Assembly (NCBI RefSeq): GCF_000012945.1
Contig: NC_007510.1
Coordinates: forward strand, 3,162,001 to 3,226,000
Direction: 5' to 3'
Length of the DNA: 64,000 nucleotides
From: Burkholderia lata
Lineage (GTDB): Bacteria > Pseudomonadota > Gammaproteobacteria > Burkholderiales > Burkholderiaceae
Under the pieces are notes generated by a model. That model was not told where the DNA came from, did no database searches, and was given only the letters and a program-made list of their open reading frames with translations. Shown one piece after another: positions 37,026 through 47,509 of the stretch. Position 1 is the stretch's first letter, and every line of letters begins with the position of its first letter. A program made the translations under genes and the position numbers.

Positions 37026-38060
37026 TCAGTGCGTGTTGATCTGCTGGATGCCCGCGAGCAGCCAGCCCTGACTGCCCGACTTCGACAGGTTCCACACCTC
37101 GTCGAACGGCGCAGCCGACGCATTCGCCGATTCGCGGATCAGGCCGTGGAAGCGCACGCTCGCCGACTGCTCGATGCCGCGATCCTCGATCGCGACCAGT
37201 TCCGCGTCGAGCTGCACGACGTCGGTCTGGTTCGACTCGTTGCCGCGCGAATCGAGGTCGATCTTGATCTCGGCGAACATTTCGGGCGTCGTGAACTCGC
37301 GGATGTCGGCCAGGTTGCCCTGGTCCCACGCGGCCTGCAGGCGCACGAAATAGACCTTTGAGCTGCGCAGGAACGCTTCGGTGTCGAAACCGGCCGGCAC
37401 CTGGAGCGGTGCTGCCGCAGCAGCCGCTGCCGCGCCGGTGGCCGCGGCACCGCCGCCGAACACACCCTGCGCTTCGTTCGCGTAGCTGCTGCCGCTACCC
37501 GCATAGTTGCTGCCGGTGCCGCCCTGCTGGAACGACGGGCTTTGCGAGTAACCGCCCGACGACGACGCCGAACCGCCGACCGAGTATGCCGGCTCCTGCG
37601 GACGACGGCGGTTCATGAACTTGCGGATCAGCCAGATACCGACCGCCGCGAGCAGCGCGATCACGATGACGTTCGCCATCATGCTCGCAAATGCACCGCC
37701 CAGGCCGAAGTGCGACAGCAGCGCCGCGATACCGAGACCGGCCGCGAGGCCGGCGATCGGCCCGAGCCAGCGCGAGCGGTTGGGCTGCGCGGCCGGTGCG
37801 GGTGCGGCCGGATTCGCACGCTGCGCCTGCGACGGCGCGGCCTGCTGCATCGGCTGCTGCGCGGGCGGCGTGGCCTGGCGCTGCGTGACGGTGGAGTTCT
37901 GGCGGCCAATGCTGCGCCCGCCGCCCATGCGCTTGGCTTCGGCGTCGAGCGATGCGAACGTGCCGGCCGTGAGCAGGCCGACCATCAGCAACGTGCCGAC
38001 CCGTCGAGCCCACGGCTTCGACGGCTTGCTACGGTTGAACAACGAACGCGATTCGAACAT
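37026..38060 (-). CDS. Tim44-like domain protein, membrane-anchored
   Basis: A 344-residue exported or membrane protein. Residues about 18-42 form a hydrophobic segment (VGTLLMVGLLTAGTFASLDAEA), then a Pro/Gln/Ala-rich linker (60-95), a second hydrophobic stretch (WLGPIAGLAAGLGIAALLSHFGLGGAFASMMANVIVIALLAAVGIWLI, about 98-145), a Gly/Ser-rich linker, and a Tim44-like C-terminal domain (about 225-344: FLRSSKVYFVRLQAAWDQGNLADIREFTTPEMFAEI...NQTDVVQLDAELVAIEDR...VRFHGLI). In mitochondria Tim44 tethers the import motor; bacterial members are of unknown role. It sits between ubiE and ubiJ in the same direction, 41 nt after ubiE. Confidence 0.85.
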   Translation of the reverse strand: MFESRSLFNRSKPSKPWARRVGTLLMVGLLTAGTFASLDAEAKRMGGGRSIGRQNSTVTQRQATPPAQQPMQQAAPSQAQRANPAAPAPAAQPNRSRWLGPIAGLAAGLGIAALLSHFGLGGAFASMMANVIVIALLAAVGIWLIRKFMNRRRPQEPAYSVGGSASSSGGYSQSPSFQQGGTGSNYAGSGSSYANEAQGVFGGGAAATGAAAAAAAAPLQVPAGFDTEAFLRSSKVYFVRLQAAWDQGNLADIREFTTPEMFAEIKIDLDSRGNESNQTDVVQLDAELVAIEDRGIEQSASVRFHGLIRESANASAAPFDEVWNLSKSGSQGWLLAGIQQINTH

Positions 38061-38101
38061 CAGTTTCTCCAGATGTAAGACAAATGTATGGAAAGAGCCC
38101 C

Positions 38102-38833
38102 TTAGTACTTGGCTCCCATGTGTAAAGCTACCACGCCACCTGACAAATTGTAATATTTGACGGCATCGAGGCCCGCTTGTTCCATCATCGTCTTCAGCGT
38201 GTCCTGATCGGGGTGCATCCGGATAGATTCAGCAAGATACCGATAACTTTCAGCATCTTTCGCGAACTTGTCGCCAAGCCACGGTAATACTTTGAAAGAA
38301 TACAGATCGTACGCCTTTTTCAGCGGATCCCAGACTTTCGAGAATTCCAGCACCATCACGCGGCCGCCGGGCTTCGTCACACGGCGCATCTCGGCCAGAG
38401 CGGCATCCTTATGCGTCATGTTGCGCAGCCCGAACGCGACCGTGACCAGATCGAAGTAGTTGTCCGGAAAGGGAATTTTCTCCGCGTCGCACAGCAGCGA
38501 CGGCGTCACGACACCCTTGTCGAGCAGCCGGTCGCGGCCGACGCGCAGCATCGATTCGTTGATGTCCGTGTGCCAGACCTCGCCCGTCGGCCCGGCCGCC
38601 TTCGCGAACGCCTTGGTCAGGTCGCCGGTGCCTGCCGCGAGGTCGAGTACCTTGAAGCCGGGGCGCACGTTCGCCTGCGCGATCGTGAACGCCTTCCACG
38701 CGCGGTGCATGCCCGCCGACATCAGGTCGTTCATCAGATCGTAGTTGCTCGCGACCGAATGGAACACACCCGCCACTTTCTTCGCTTTTTCGTTTTCCTC
38801 GACGCTTTCGAAGCCGAAGTGGGTTTTGCTCAT
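38102..38833 (-). CDS. ubiE: Demethylmenaquinone / 2-methoxy-6-polyprenyl-1,4-benzoquinol C-methyltransferase
   Basis: A 243-residue SAM-dependent C-methyltransferase of ubiquinone synthesis. [33 protein letters not shown] is the UbiE signature [17 protein letters not shown] the SAM site (near 68), [16 protein letters not shown] and [35 protein letters not shown] the signature II region. The start is the ATG at 38833 ([11 protein letters not shown]). Upstream lie DUF971 and HIT genes in the same direction, 53 nt away. The frame stays open upstream of the ATG but overlaps DUF971. Confidence 0.96.
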
Positions 38834-38886
38834 CGCGTTGATCCTCAGTAAATGGCAAGACGGCGCCGAGCGGGCGCCGTCGAATT

Positions 38887-39300
38887 TCAGTGGCAGTGGC
38901 CGTGCGACGCGCTCGCCGCCTGCATCGGGGCGTCGCGCTCGACGCCCGCCGCCTTCAATTTGTCGAAATAGTCGCGCCATAGCGCGTCCTGCTGCGTGGC
39001 CAGTTCGTACAGCAGGTCCCACGAGTAGATGCCGGTCGAATGGCCGTCGGAAAACGTCGGCTGCAGCGCGTAGTTGCCGACACCCTCGAGCGCGGTGATC
39101 GTCACTTCGCGCTTGCCCGTCTGCAGCGTCTCCTGGCCGGGCCCGTGGCCGCGCACCTCGGCCGACGGCGAATACACGCGCATTAGCTCGAACGGAATCC
39201 GGAAACTGTCGCCGTTCGGGTACTGCAATTCGAGCACGCGCGACACCGCGTGCACGACGACGCCGGACGGAATCGGCGTCGTGGAAGTCAAACCGCTCAT
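38887..39300 (-). CDS. DUF971 (gamma-butyrobetaine hydroxylase N-terminal-like) protein
   Basis: A 137-residue protein consisting of one DUF971 domain: [69 protein letters not shown]. The domain is a small beta-fold found at the N-terminus of eukaryotic gamma-butyrobetaine hydroxylase; in bacteria it occurs alone, and its function is not established. The C-terminal end HGHCH could bind metal. Its ATG (39300) overlaps the HIT stop by ATGA, and it precedes ubiE by 53 nt. The three genes appear to be one transcript. Confidence 0.85.
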
Positions 39301-39740
39301 GGCTGCCTCGAATCGGTCATGCGTTGAATTTCCTCGCGAACCGCATTGTGCAGCAGCGAGGCCTGCGCTGCGCGCGAGCGCAGCAGCGCCTCGGACACGC
39401 TGCGCTGGCGCGGCGCCCATACGGGCTGCGGGAAGTGTGCGTCGTTGGAAAAGCGCGGGATCACGTGCCAGTGCACGTGCGGCACCATGTTGCCGAGGCT
39501 CGCGAGATTCACCTTGTTCGGCTGCATCACGCGGCGCACGGCCCGCTCGACCGCGTAGACCACGCGCATCAGATGTGCCCGGTCGGGCTCGCCGAGATCG
39601 GAGAATTCGGCCACATGCGCGCCCCAGATCACCCGGCAGAACCCCGGATACTCGTGCTCGCCCGTCGCGAGGACGACACGCACCGCTTCGTCCTGCCACA
39701 GCACCTCGCCGCCGTCTTCACGGCAAAACACGCATTCCAT
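39297..39740 (-). CDS. HIT-family (histidine triad) hydrolase
   Basis: About 147 residues. The triad is HVHWHVIPR near residue 93 (HxHxHxx), preceded by [10 protein letters not shown]; the N-terminal [15 protein letters not shown] carries a CxxC that resembles zinc-binding HIT proteins. It probably hydrolyses a nucleotidyl linkage (adenosine-phosphoramidase-like), substrate unknown. The start at 39740 has GGGAG about 5 nt upstream; ATG codons 12 and 30 nt earlier are in frame but lack this. It overlaps the DUF971 gene by 4 nt (ATGA), so the two products are made together. Confidence 0.85.
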
Positions 39741-39825
39741 CGTCGCTCCCATGTGGACGGGCGCCGGCATTGCTGCGCCGGCGCCCGCTCATTCCTGGCC
39801 CGGTCGGGCGGTCGTCATGCCCGCA

Positions 39826-42800
39826 TTAGACCAGCACGCGCTCGATCCCGCCATTGTTCGCACGTGCGACATAATCGGCCATCCAGTTCTCGCCGAGCAC
39901 CTGGCGCGCGATTTCGACCACGATGTAGTCGGCTTCGAGGTTCGCGTCCTCGCCGTAGCGCGACAGGCCCTGCAGGCACGACGGGCAGCTCGTCAGGATC
40001 TTCACGTCCGGGCCGTTCGCGGCCGCAGCGGCCGGCGCCGGCGCGTTGCCGGCCACGACCGGGATGCTGCGCAGTTTCGCGGCACCCTTGCGGATCTCCT
40101 CTTCCTTGCGGAAGCGGACCTGCGTCGAAATGTCCGGGCGCGTGACCGCGAGCGTGCCCGATTCACCGCAGCAGCGCTCGTTCTTCTCGATCTTGTAGCC
40201 GTCCTTCTCCGCGCCCATCAGCTCGTTGACAAGCTTCACCGGGTCCATCGTCTTGATCGGCGTGTGGCACGGGTCGTGATACATGTAGCGCGTGCCCGTC
40301 ACGCCATCGAGCTTCATCCCCTTCTCGAGCAGGAACTCGTGGATGTCGATGATCCGGCAGCCCGGGAAGATCTTGTCGAATTCGTAACCCGCGAGCTGGT
40401 CGTAGCAGGTGCCGCACGACACGACCACCGTCTTGATGTCGAGGTAGTTCAGCGTGTTCGCGACCCGGTGGAACAGCACGCGGTTGTCGGTGACGATCTT
40501 CTCGGCCTTGTCGTACTGGCCCGAGCCGCGCTGCGGGTAGCCGCAGCACAGGTAACCCGGCGGCAGCACGGTCTGCACGCCGGCTTCCCACAGCATCGCC
40601 TGCGTCGCGAGGCCGACCTGCGAGAACAGGCGCTCGGAGCCGCAGCCCGGGAAGTAGAACACCGCTTCCGAATCGACGGTGGTCGACTTCGGGTTGCGGA
40701 TGATCGGCACGATCTTGTTGTCCTCGATGTCGAGCAGCGCGCGCGCCGTCTTCTTCGGCAGGTTGCCCGGCATCTTCTTGTTGACGAAGTGGATCACCTG
40801 CTCGACCACGGGCGGCTTGCCGACCGTCGCCGGCGGGTGCTGCGTCTGCTTCGTCACGACCTTCTTCAGCATGTCGTTCGCGAAGCGCTGCACCTTGTAG
40901 CCGGCGCCCATCATCACGCTGCGCGCGACGTTGATCGTCTGCGGGTTGGTCGCGTTCAGGAAGAACATGCCCGCCGCATTGCCGGCGTTGAACTTCTTCT
41001 TGCCCATCTTGCGCAACAGGTTGCGCATGTTCATCGTGACGTCGCCGAAGTCGATCTTCACCGGGCACGGCGTCGCGCACTTGTGGCATACCGTGCAGTG
41101 GTCGGCCACGTCGTTGAACTCGTCCCAGTGCTTGATCGACACGCCGCGGCGCGTCTGCTCTTCGTACAGGAACGCCTCGACCAGCAGCGAGGTTGCAAGG
41201 ATCTTGTTGCGCGGGCTGTACAGCAGGTTCGCGCGCGGCACGTGCGTCGCGCACACCGGCTTGCACTTGCCGCAGCGCAGGCAGTCCTTCACCGAATCGG
41301 CGATCGCGCCGATGTCGGACTGCTTCATGATCAGCGACTCGTACCCCATCAACCCGAAGCTCGGCGTATAGGCGTTGCGCAGATCGGCGCCTTCGAGCAG
41401 CTTGCCCTTGTTGAAGCGGCCGTTCGGGTCGACGCGCTGCTTGTACGCGCGGAACTCGGCGATCTCGTCGTCGGTCAGGAACTCGAGCTTCGTGATGCCG
41501 ATGCCGTGCTCGCCGGAAATCACGCCGTCGAGCGAACGCGCGAGCGTCATGATGCGTGCGACCGCCGCGTGGGCGTCCTGCAGCATCTCGTAGTTGTCGG
41601 AGTTGACCGGCAGGTTGGTGTGGACGTTGCCGTCACCCGCGTGCATGTGCAGCGCGACGAACACGCGGCCGCGCAGCACCTGCTTGTGGATCGCCTGCGC
41701 CTCGTCGAGGATCTGCTTGAACGCGCCGCCGTTGAAGATCGCACGCAGCTCGGCACGGATCTCCTGCTTCCACGAGATGCGCACCGTGCGGTCTTGCGTG
41801 ATGTGGAACACGGTCGCGCCCGGCTGCTCGTCCGCGCGATCGGCGAACTTCTCGGCAAGCGCCTCGTAGCCGAGCTGCACCAGGTAATGCTGCGCCTCGC
41901 GCAGCGGCTGGTCGAGCCGGTCGCGCACGAATTCCCAGCGTGCCCGCACGCGCTTGAGCAGCTCCAGCGCCTGCTGGACCCGGTCTTCGAGCAGTTCGGC
42001 GCTCGGGATCTCGTTCGCGTCGTCGGTCTTGCCGAGCGGCAGGTTGCCGGCACGGAAAAAGGCTTCCAGCGCGTCGACGAGCTGCAGCTTGTTCTTCAGC
42101 GACAGCTCGATGTTGATCCGCTCGATGCCGTCGGTGTACTCGCCCATCCGGTTCAGCGGGATCACGACGTCTTCGTTGATCTTGAACGCGTTCGTGTGCT
42201 TCGCGATCGCGGCCGTACGGCTGCGGTCGAGCCAGAAGCGCTTGCGCGCCTCCGCGCTGACCGCGACGAAGCCTTCGCCGCTCTTGCCGTTCGCCATCCG
42301 GATCACTTCGGACGTGGCGTGCGCGACCGCATCGGCATCGTCACCGACGATGTCGCCGATCAGCACCATCTTGGGGAATGAATTGCGCTTGCTCTTGGTC
42401 GCGTAGCCGACCGCGCGCAGGTAGCGCTCGTCGAGGTGCTCGAGGCCTGCGAGGATCGCGCCGCCCTGCTTCGACGTTTCGAACAGGTAATCCTTGATCT
42501 CGACGATGCTCGGGATCGCTTCGCGCGCCTGGCCGAAGAATTCGAGGCAGACGGTGCGCGTGTGTGCGGGCATCTTGTGCAGCACCCAGCGCGCGGACGT
42601 GATGAGCCCGTCGCAGCCTTCTTTCTGCACGCCCGGCAGGCCGGCGAGAAACTTGTCGGTCACGTCCTTGCCGAGCCCTTCCTTGCGGAACCGGCGGCCT
42701 TCGATCTCGAGCATCTCGCTCTTCAGCAGCTTCTCGCCCGGCGCGTATGCGCCGTCGAACCACTTCAGCTCGAAACGCGCGACCGCGATGTCGTGGATCT

Positions 42801-43851
42801 TGCCCTGGTTGTGCTCGTGGCGCGTGACTTCGAGCCAGTTGCCGTCCGGGTCGACCATCCGCCACCAGGCCAGGTTGTCGAGCGCGGTGCCCCACAGCAC
42901 GGCCTTCTTGCCGCCCGCGTTCATCGCGACGTTGCCGCCGATGCACGATGCGTCGAGCGAGGTCGGATCGACCGCGAACACGTAGCCGGCCGCTTCCGCC
43001 GCCTCGGTCACGCGGCGCGTGACGACGCCCGCGCCGGAGAAGATCGTCGGCACCTTGTGCGCGACGCCCGGCAGCTCGGTCAGCTCGACCGCGCCGAGCT
43101 GTTCGAGCTTCTCGGTGTTGATCACGGCGGAGAACGGCGTAAGCGGCACCGCGCCGCCCGTGTAGCCGGTGCCGCCGCCGCGCGGGATCACGGTCAGGCC
43201 GAGCTCGAAGCAGGCCTTGATGAGGCCGGCGATCTCGGCTTCGCTATCGGGGGTCAGCACGACGAACGGGTATTCGACGCGCCAGTCGGTCGCGTCGGTC
43301 ACGTGCGACACGCGCGACAGCCCGTCGAAACGGATGTTGTCCTTCTGCGTGCAGCGGCCGAGCGCCTTGGTCGCGCGGCGGCGCAGGTCGGCCATTTTCT
43401 CGAATTCGTCGGCGAACTCGTTGACCGCGCGCTGCGCGGCGGTCTCGAGCATCTCGACACGCGACGCGCGTTCGCGGCCCGCGTCGTCGCGGTGCTCGGT
43501 GAGATCCGCGCTGCGGCGCTTGCCGATTTCGGTCAGGCGGTGGTTCAGCGCCTCGATCAGCAGCGCGCGGCGCTTCGGGTTGTCGAGCAGGTCGTCCTGC
43601 AGGTACGGATTGCGGCGCACGACCCAGATGTCGCCGAGCACTTCATACAGCATCCGTGCCGAGCGGCCCGTGCGGCGCTCGGCACGCAATTCGTCGAGCA
43701 CCGACCACGCCTCTTCGCCGAGCAGGCGGATCACGATCTCGCGATCCGAGAAGGACGTGTAGTTGTAGGGAATCTCGCGCAAGCGGGGCGCGGGGTCAGA
43801 GGCGACGGCGGCGGCCGCGCCATGCGGATCGAAAACTTGTGGTGCGTTCAT
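39826..43851 (-). CDS. Large FAD-linked oxidase / Fe-S oxidoreductase (DUF3683, D-lactate dehydrogenase-like)
   Basis: A single 1341-residue polypeptide. In order: DUF3683 (about 20-90, [16 protein letters not shown]...[22 protein letters not shown]); PCMH-type FAD-binding domain (about 190-330, [14 protein letters not shown]); FAD-linked oxidase C-terminal domain (to about 830, with [14 protein letters not shown] near 790); two 4Fe-4S motifs ([11 protein letters not shown] near 855, [13 protein letters not shown] near 917); and two CCG-type domains ([10 protein letters not shown] near 1103, [10 protein letters not shown] near 1227), as in GlpC/LutA-like heterodisulfide-reductase subunits. 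It likely oxidises a 2-hydroxy acid (D-lactate or similar) and passes electrons to quinone. The substrate is inferred. No fusion break or frameshift is visible. Confidence 0.87.
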   Translation of the reverse strand: MNAPQVFDPHGAAAAVASDPAPRLREIPYNYTSFSDREIVIRLLGEEAWSVLDELRAERRTGRSARMLYEVLGDIWVVRRNPYLQDDLLDNPKRRALLIEALNHRLTEIGKRRSADLTEHRDDAGRERASRVEMLETAAQRAVNEFADEFEKMADLRRRATKALGRCTQKDNIRFDGLSRVSHVTDATDWRVEYPFVVLTPDSEAEIAGLIKACFELGLTVIPRGGGTGYTGGAVPLTPFSAVINTEKLEQLGAVELTELPGVAHKVPTIFSGAGVVTRRVTEAAEAAGYVFAVDPTSLDASCIGGNVAMNAGGKKAVLWGTALDNLAWWRMVDPDGNWLEVTRHEHNQGKIHDIAVARFELKWFDGAYAPGEKLLKSEMLEIEGRRFRKEGLGKDVTDKFLAGLPGVQKEGCDGLITSARWVLHKMPAHTRTVCLEFFGQAREAIPSIVEIKDYLFETSKQGGAILAGLEHLDERYLRAVGYATKSKRNSFPKMVLIGDIVGDDADAVAHATSEVIRMANGKSGEGFVAVSAEARKRFWLDRSRTAAIAKHTNAFKINEDVVIPLNRMGEYTDGIERINIELSLKNKLQLVDALEAFFRAGNLPLGKTDDANEIPSAELLEDRVQQALELLKRVRARWEFVRDRLDQPLREAQHYLVQLGYEALAEKFADRADEQPGATVFHITQDRTVRISWKQEIRAELRAIFNGGAFKQILDEAQAIHKQVLRGRVFVALHMHAGDGNVHTNLPVNSDNYEMLQDAHAAVARIMTLARSLDGVISGEHGIGITKLEFLTDDEIAEFRAYKQRVDPNGRFNKGKLLEGADLRNAYTPSFGLMGYESLIMKQSDIGAIADSVKDCLRCGKCKPVCATHVPRANLLYSPRNKILATSLLVEAFLYEEQTRRGVSIKHWDEFNDVADHCTVCHKCATPCPVKIDFGDVTMNMRNLLRKMGKKKFNAGNAAGMFFLNATNPQTINVARSVMMGAGYKVQRFANDMLKKVVTKQTQHPPATVGKPPVVEQVIHFVNKKMPGNLPKKTARALLDIEDNKIVPIIRNPKSTTVDSEAVFYFPGCGSERLFSQVGLATQAMLWEAGVQTVLPPGYLCCGYPQRGSGQYDKAEKIVTDNRVLFHRVANTLNYLDIKTVVVSCGTCYDQLAGYEFDKIFPGCRIIDIHEFLLEKGMKLDGVTGTRYMYHDPCHTPIKTMDPVKLVNELMGAEKDGYKIEKNERCCGESGTLAVTRPDISTQVRFRKEEEIRKGAAKLRSIPVVAGNAPAPAAAAANGPDVKILTSCPSCLQGLSRYGEDANLEADYIVVEIARQVLGENWMADYVARANNGGIERVLV

Positions 43852-44427
43852 GTTCGGACGACTCGGAGGGCCGATACACCGTGCACGGGCGTCGGCAAGC
43901 GCGTGGGCGCAATCTTGGGGAAATCTGTTCTGTTACCAGGCGCGCGGCTGTCCTTCTTGGGGCCGGAGCGGGCGACTCGCCCCTCCTGGCCGGCGACAGG
44001 GCCTGGCGGCACTCGGAACGATCAGCACGATCGCGCGCGGCGCGCATGCCGTTCGGCCGCGGGGCTGGCTGCGCGCGGCGTCGGCTTCAACGGTGCGATC
44101 CGAGGGTGCCTCTGCATCTTCCGATCCTTGATTCAAAACGGAATTCTAACCCATGATCGGGCCATGCGTGACACGTCGGACAGGTCGTGGGGCTATCGCC
44201 GCGAGCCGCGCCAGGACTGGCTCGGCGCGATTTCACGCGACCATTCGCCGTCCGTCCGGTCGGTAACCATGCGGTTAAACCGGTAAAAAAGGGCCGTGCG
44301 AGCGCGCCGACGCCCCGCCCGCGCGGCCCGGCGGGCACGCGCTCGGCATGCCGCTTGCATGCAGGCGGACCCTTGGCGCTATCATTGATCTTTTACCGTC
44401 TGCTTTCCGCACTGCACGCGAACGCCC
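43852..44427. promoter_or_regulatory. 576-nt divergent gap, oxidoreductase / ilvA
   Basis: No gene with a credible ribosome binding site was found. On the reverse strand the hexamer TAGAAT (plus-strand 44143-44148, ATTCTA) resembles a -10 box and would give the oxidoreductase gene a leader of about 290 nt. For ilvA, TATCAT at 44380-44385 is a weak -10 candidate. Near 44262-44285 GGTAACC, ATGC and GGTTAAACCGGTAAAAAA form overlapping inverted repeats (CGGTT/AACCG). GATCG-rich repeats occur around 44010-44045. These are regulatory candidates only. Confidence 0.35.
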
Positions 44428-45951
44428 ATGGCATCCCACGATTACCTGAAGAAAATCCTCACCGCGCGCGTCTACGACGTCGCGATCGAGACGGAACTCG
44501 AATCCGCCCGCATCCTGTCGGCCCGGCTGCGCAATGCGGTCTACCTGAAGCGCGAGGACAACCAGCCGGTGTTCTCGTTCAAGCTGCGCGGCGCATACAA
44601 CAAGATGGCGCACATTCCGGCGGACGCGCTCGCGCGCGGCGTGATTACGGCATCGGCCGGCAACCACGCGCAGGGTGTCGCGTTCTCGGCGGCCCGGATG
44701 GGCGTGAAGGCCGTGATCGTCGTGCCCGTCACGACGCCGCAGGTGAAGGTCGATGCGGTGCGTGCGCACGGCGGCCCGAGCGTCGAGGTGATCCAGGCCG
44801 GCGAGTCGTACAGCGATGCGTATGCACACGCGGTCAAGGTGCAGGAAGAGCGCGGCCTCACGTTCGTCCACCCGTTCGACGATCCGTACGTGATCGCCGG
44901 CCAGGGCACGATCGCGATGGAAATCCTGCGCCAGCACCAGGGCCCGATCCATGCGATCTTCGTGCCGATCGGCGGCGGCGGGCTCGCGTCCGGCGTCGCG
45001 GCCTACGTGAAGGCGGTGCGCCCGGAGATCAAGGTGATCGGCGTGCAAGCCGAAGATTCGTGCGCGATGGCGCAGTCGCTGGAAGCCGGCAGGCGTGTCG
45101 AGCTGAGCGAGGTCGGCCTGTTCGCGGACGGTACCGCCGTGAAGCTGGTCGGCGAGGAAACCTTCCGCCTCTGCAGCGAATACCTCGACGGCGTCGTGAC
45201 GGTGAACACCGACGCGCTGTGCGCGGCGATCAAGGACGTCTTCCAGGACACGCGCAGCGTGCTCGAGCCGTCCGGCGCGCTCGCGGTCGCGGGCGCGAAG
45301 CTCTACGCGGAACGCGAAGGCATCGAGAACCAGACGCTCGTCGCGGTCACGTCCGGCGCGAACATGAACTTCGACCGGATGCGCTTCGTCGCCGAGCGCG
45401 CGGAAGTGGGTGAAGCGCGCGAAGCCGTGTTCGCGGTCACGATCCCCGAAGAGCGCGGCAGCTTCAAGCGCTTCTGCTCGCTCGTCGGCGATCGCAACGT
45501 CACCGAGTTCAACTACCGGATCGCCGATGCGCAGGCCGCGCACATCTTCGTCGGCGTGCAGATCAAGCGTCGCGGCGAATCGGCCGAGATCGCCGCGAAC
45601 TTCGAATCGCACGGCTTCAAGAGCGTCGACCTGACGCACGACGAGCTGTCGAAGGAACACATCCGCTACATGGTGGGCGGCCGCTCGCCGCTCGCGCTCG
45701 ACGAGCGCCTGTTCCGCTTCGAATTCCCGGAGCGGCCGGGCGCGCTGATGAAGTTCCTGTCGTCGATGGCGCCGGACTGGAACATCAGCCTGTTCCACTA
45801 CCGCAACCAGGGCGCGGACTACAGCTCGATCCTCGTCGGGCTGCAGGTGCCGCAGGCCGATCGCGCCGAATTCGAACGCTTCCTCGCGGCACTCGGCTAT
45901 CCGTATGTCGAGGAGAGCGCCAACCCGGCTTACCGCCTCTTCCTGTCGTAA
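44428..45951 (+). CDS. ilvA: Threonine ammonia-lyase (threonine deaminase), biosynthetic
   Basis: PLP enzyme of 507 residues that converts L-threonine to 2-oxobutanoate, the entry step to isoleucine. The PLP-binding lysine lies in [13 protein letters not shown] near residue 50, [10 protein letters not shown] is the phosphate/PLP loop region, and [14 protein letters not shown] binds the PLP phosphate. Two ACT-like regulatory domains follow (about 325-400 and 420-507; [14 protein letters not shown] and [15 protein letters not shown]), the feature of the long, isoleucine-inhibited form. N-terminus [25 protein letters not shown] is typical. It is followed 11 nt later by queF. Confidence 0.96.
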   Translation: MASHDYLKKILTARVYDVAIETELESARILSARLRNAVYLKREDNQPVFSFKLRGAYNKMAHIPADALARGVITASAGNHAQGVAFSAARMGVKAVIVVPVTTPQVKVDAVRAHGGPSVEVIQAGESYSDAYAHAVKVQEERGLTFVHPFDDPYVIAGQGTIAMEILRQHQGPIHAIFVPIGGGGLASGVAAYVKAVRPEIKVIGVQAEDSCAMAQSLEAGRRVELSEVGLFADGTAVKLVGEETFRLCSEYLDGVVTVNTDALCAAIKDVFQDTRSVLEPSGALAVAGAKLYAEREGIENQTLVAVTSGANMNFDRMRFVAERAEVGEAREAVFAVTIPEERGSFKRFCSLVGDRNVTEFNYRIADAQAAHIFVGVQIKRRGESAEIAANFESHGFKSVDLTHDELSKEHIRYMVGGRSPLALDERLFRFEFPERPGALMKFLSSMAPDWNISLFHYRNQGADYSSILVGLQVPQADRAEFERFLAALGYPYVEESANPAYRLFLS

Positions 45952-45962
45952 AGGCGTCACGC

Positions 45963-46787
45963 ATGAATCCCGAACATTCCCCGCTCGGCAAGGCCACCGT
46001 CTACGCCGCCCAGTACGACGCGTCGCTGCTGTTCCCGATCCCGCGCGCCGGTGCGCGCGAGCAGCTCGGCATCACGTCGGCGCTGCCGTTCTTCGGCACC
46101 GACATCTGGAACGCCTACGAGCTGTCGTGGCTCAACGCGCGCGGCAAGCCGCAGATCGCGGTTGCGACGTTCTACGTGCCGGCCGAATCGCCGAACATCG
46201 TCGAATCGAAGTCGTTCAAGCTGTATCTCGGCTCGTTCGCGCAGACGACGTTCGACTCGATCGACGCGGTGCGCGATACGCTGAAGCGCGACGTGTCGGC
46301 CGCATGCGGCGCGACCGTCTCCGTGCAGCTCGTGTCGCCGCACGATTTCGGCAAGCTCGAAATGGAAGAGCTCGACGGGCTGTCGCTCGACCGGCTCGAC
46401 CTCGACACCGACGTGTACGAACCCGATCCGTCGCTGCTGAAGGCCGCCGAGGACGAAGCGCCGGTCGAGGAGACGCTCGTATCCGACCTGCTGCGCTCGA
46501 ACTGCCCGGTCACCGGCCAGCCCGACTGGGGCAGCGTGCAGATCCACTACGTCGGGCCGCAGATCGATCACGCGGGCCTGCTGCGCTACATCATCTCGTT
46601 CCGCAATCACACGGGCTTTCACGAGCAGTGCGTCGAGCGGATCTTCCTCGACATCCTGCACGCGTGCAAACCGGTGAAGCTCGCGGTGTATGCGCGCTAT
46701 ACGCGCCGCGGCGGCCTCGACATCAATCCGTTCCGCACCAACTACAACCAGCCGATGCCGGACAACGCGCGCAACGCGCGGCAGTAA
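45963..46787 (+). CDS. queF: NADPH-dependent 7-cyano-7-deazaguanine reductase (QueF, long form)
   Basis: QueF reduces preQ0 to preQ1 in queuosine synthesis. The 274 residues correspond to the tandem (bimodular) form of proteobacteria, with the QueF motif [12 protein letters not shown] near residue 80 and the nucleophilic cysteine in [12 protein letters not shown] near residue 180. The N-terminus [20 protein letters not shown] is family-typical. It follows ilvA by 11 nt although the pathways are unrelated; the two are probably co-transcribed and end at the terminator about 60 nt downstream. Confidence 0.95.
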   Translation: MNPEHSPLGKATVYAAQYDASLLFPIPRAGAREQLGITSALPFFGTDIWNAYELSWLNARGKPQIAVATFYVPAESPNIVESKSFKLYLGSFAQTTFDSIDAVRDTLKRDVSAACGATVSVQLVSPHDFGKLEMEELDGLSLDRLDLDTDVYEPDPSLLKAAEDEAPVEETLVSDLLRSNCPVTGQPDWGSVQIHYVGPQIDHAGLLRYIISFRNHTGFHEQCVERIFLDILHACKPVKLAVYARYTRRGGLDINPFRTNYNQPMPDNARNARQ

Positions 46788-46845
46788 CGGCGGCGGGTAG
46801 CCGCCGCGTTGTGCAGTCGGCAACGCGCGGCAACGACCCCAGACA

Positions 46846-46882
46846 AAACAGCCCGGCCGGGTTCAACCGGCCGGGCTGTTTT
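46846..46882. terminator. Bidirectional intrinsic terminator
   Basis: AAACAGCCCGGCCGG (46846-46860), 6-nt loop GTTCAA, CCGGCCGGGCTGTTT (46867-46881) followed by further T. Fifteen paired bases with A- and T-runs on the two sides serve ilvA-queF on the plus strand and the VOC gene on the reverse strand. Confidence 0.93.
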
Positions 46883-46914
46883 TCATTGCGCGGAGCAGCG
46901 CGGACGGCCTGCAC

Positions 46915-47334
46915 TCACCCGCTCACCGGCCGCTCCGGCAGGATCTCCACCAGGCGCAACAGGTAGCCGTCGGGATCCTGCACCAGCATCTCGACCTGGC
47001 CATGCTCGATCTCGTCTTCCCGATACCAGGACGTGCGCGGCTCGACGAACAGCGTCACGCCCGCGGCGCGAATCCTGTCGACGATGGGATCGAGCGCATC
47101 GACCTCGATCTGAAAATTGATCCCGCGCCCGAACGGCGGCTCCAGCGAGCCGGTCACCCAGCTCTCCGGGCTGTGCTGTTCGAGCATCAGTTGAGCGCCG
47201 CCGATCTCGAGATAGGCGAACCCGTCTTCCGGACGCTCGAAGCGAATCCGGAATCCGAGCACGTCGCGATAGAAGCGAATGCTTCCGGCAAGGTCCGAGC
47301 AAATCAGCTCCGGCACCAGCGCAGCCCATTCCAT
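46915..47334 (-). CDS. VOC-family protein (glyoxalase/bleomycin-resistance fold)
   Basis: A 139-residue single-domain VOC protein: LVPELICSDLAGSIRFYRDVLGFRIRF at the N-terminus and EMLVQDPDGYLLRLVEIL at the C-terminus show the paired beta-alpha-beta motif. Metal ligands are suggestive (Glu in the C-terminal DPDGYLLRLVE) but incomplete, so it may be a binding protein of the bleomycin-resistance type rather than an enzyme. The ATG at 47334 (MEWAALVP) is the family start; the frame is open further upstream without a ribosome binding site. It is a reverse single gene. Confidence 0.82.
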   Translation of the reverse strand: MEWAALVPELICSDLAGSIRFYRDVLGFRIRFERPEDGFAYLEIGGAQLMLEQHSPESWVTGSLEPPFGRGINFQIEVDALDPIVDRIRAAGVTLFVEPRTSWYREDEIEHGQVEMLVQDPDGYLLRLVEILPERPVSG

Positions 47335-47448
47335 GCATGTCCTCCCCGTATGGTCATGCGGCACCTTACATGAACGAGCGGGATGCGTTGCGGCGGTTGC
47401 TGCCTCGGGCACACCGCCCGCCGCTCGACTGGCGTCCCGCACATGACA

Positions 47449-47486
47449 AAACGGGCCCGGCGCACGTGAATGCGCCGGGCCCGTTG
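47449..47486 (-). terminator. Intrinsic terminator after the RidA gene
   Basis: ACGGGCCCGGCGCA (47451-47464) pairs perfectly with TGCGCCGGGCCCGT (47471-47484) across a 6-nt loop. On the reverse strand it is followed by TTTTG, consistent with ending the transcript that includes the RidA and D-aminoacylase genes. On the plus strand there is no T-run. Confidence 0.8.
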
Positions 47487-47509
47487 CGTAGCGGTTCGCC
47501 GTTGCGGTG

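Noticed and set aside
39751..42381. A plus-strand 876-codon frame opposite the large oxidoreductase
   Set aside because: No domain, no ribosome binding site; it mirrors the codon bias of the reverse gene.
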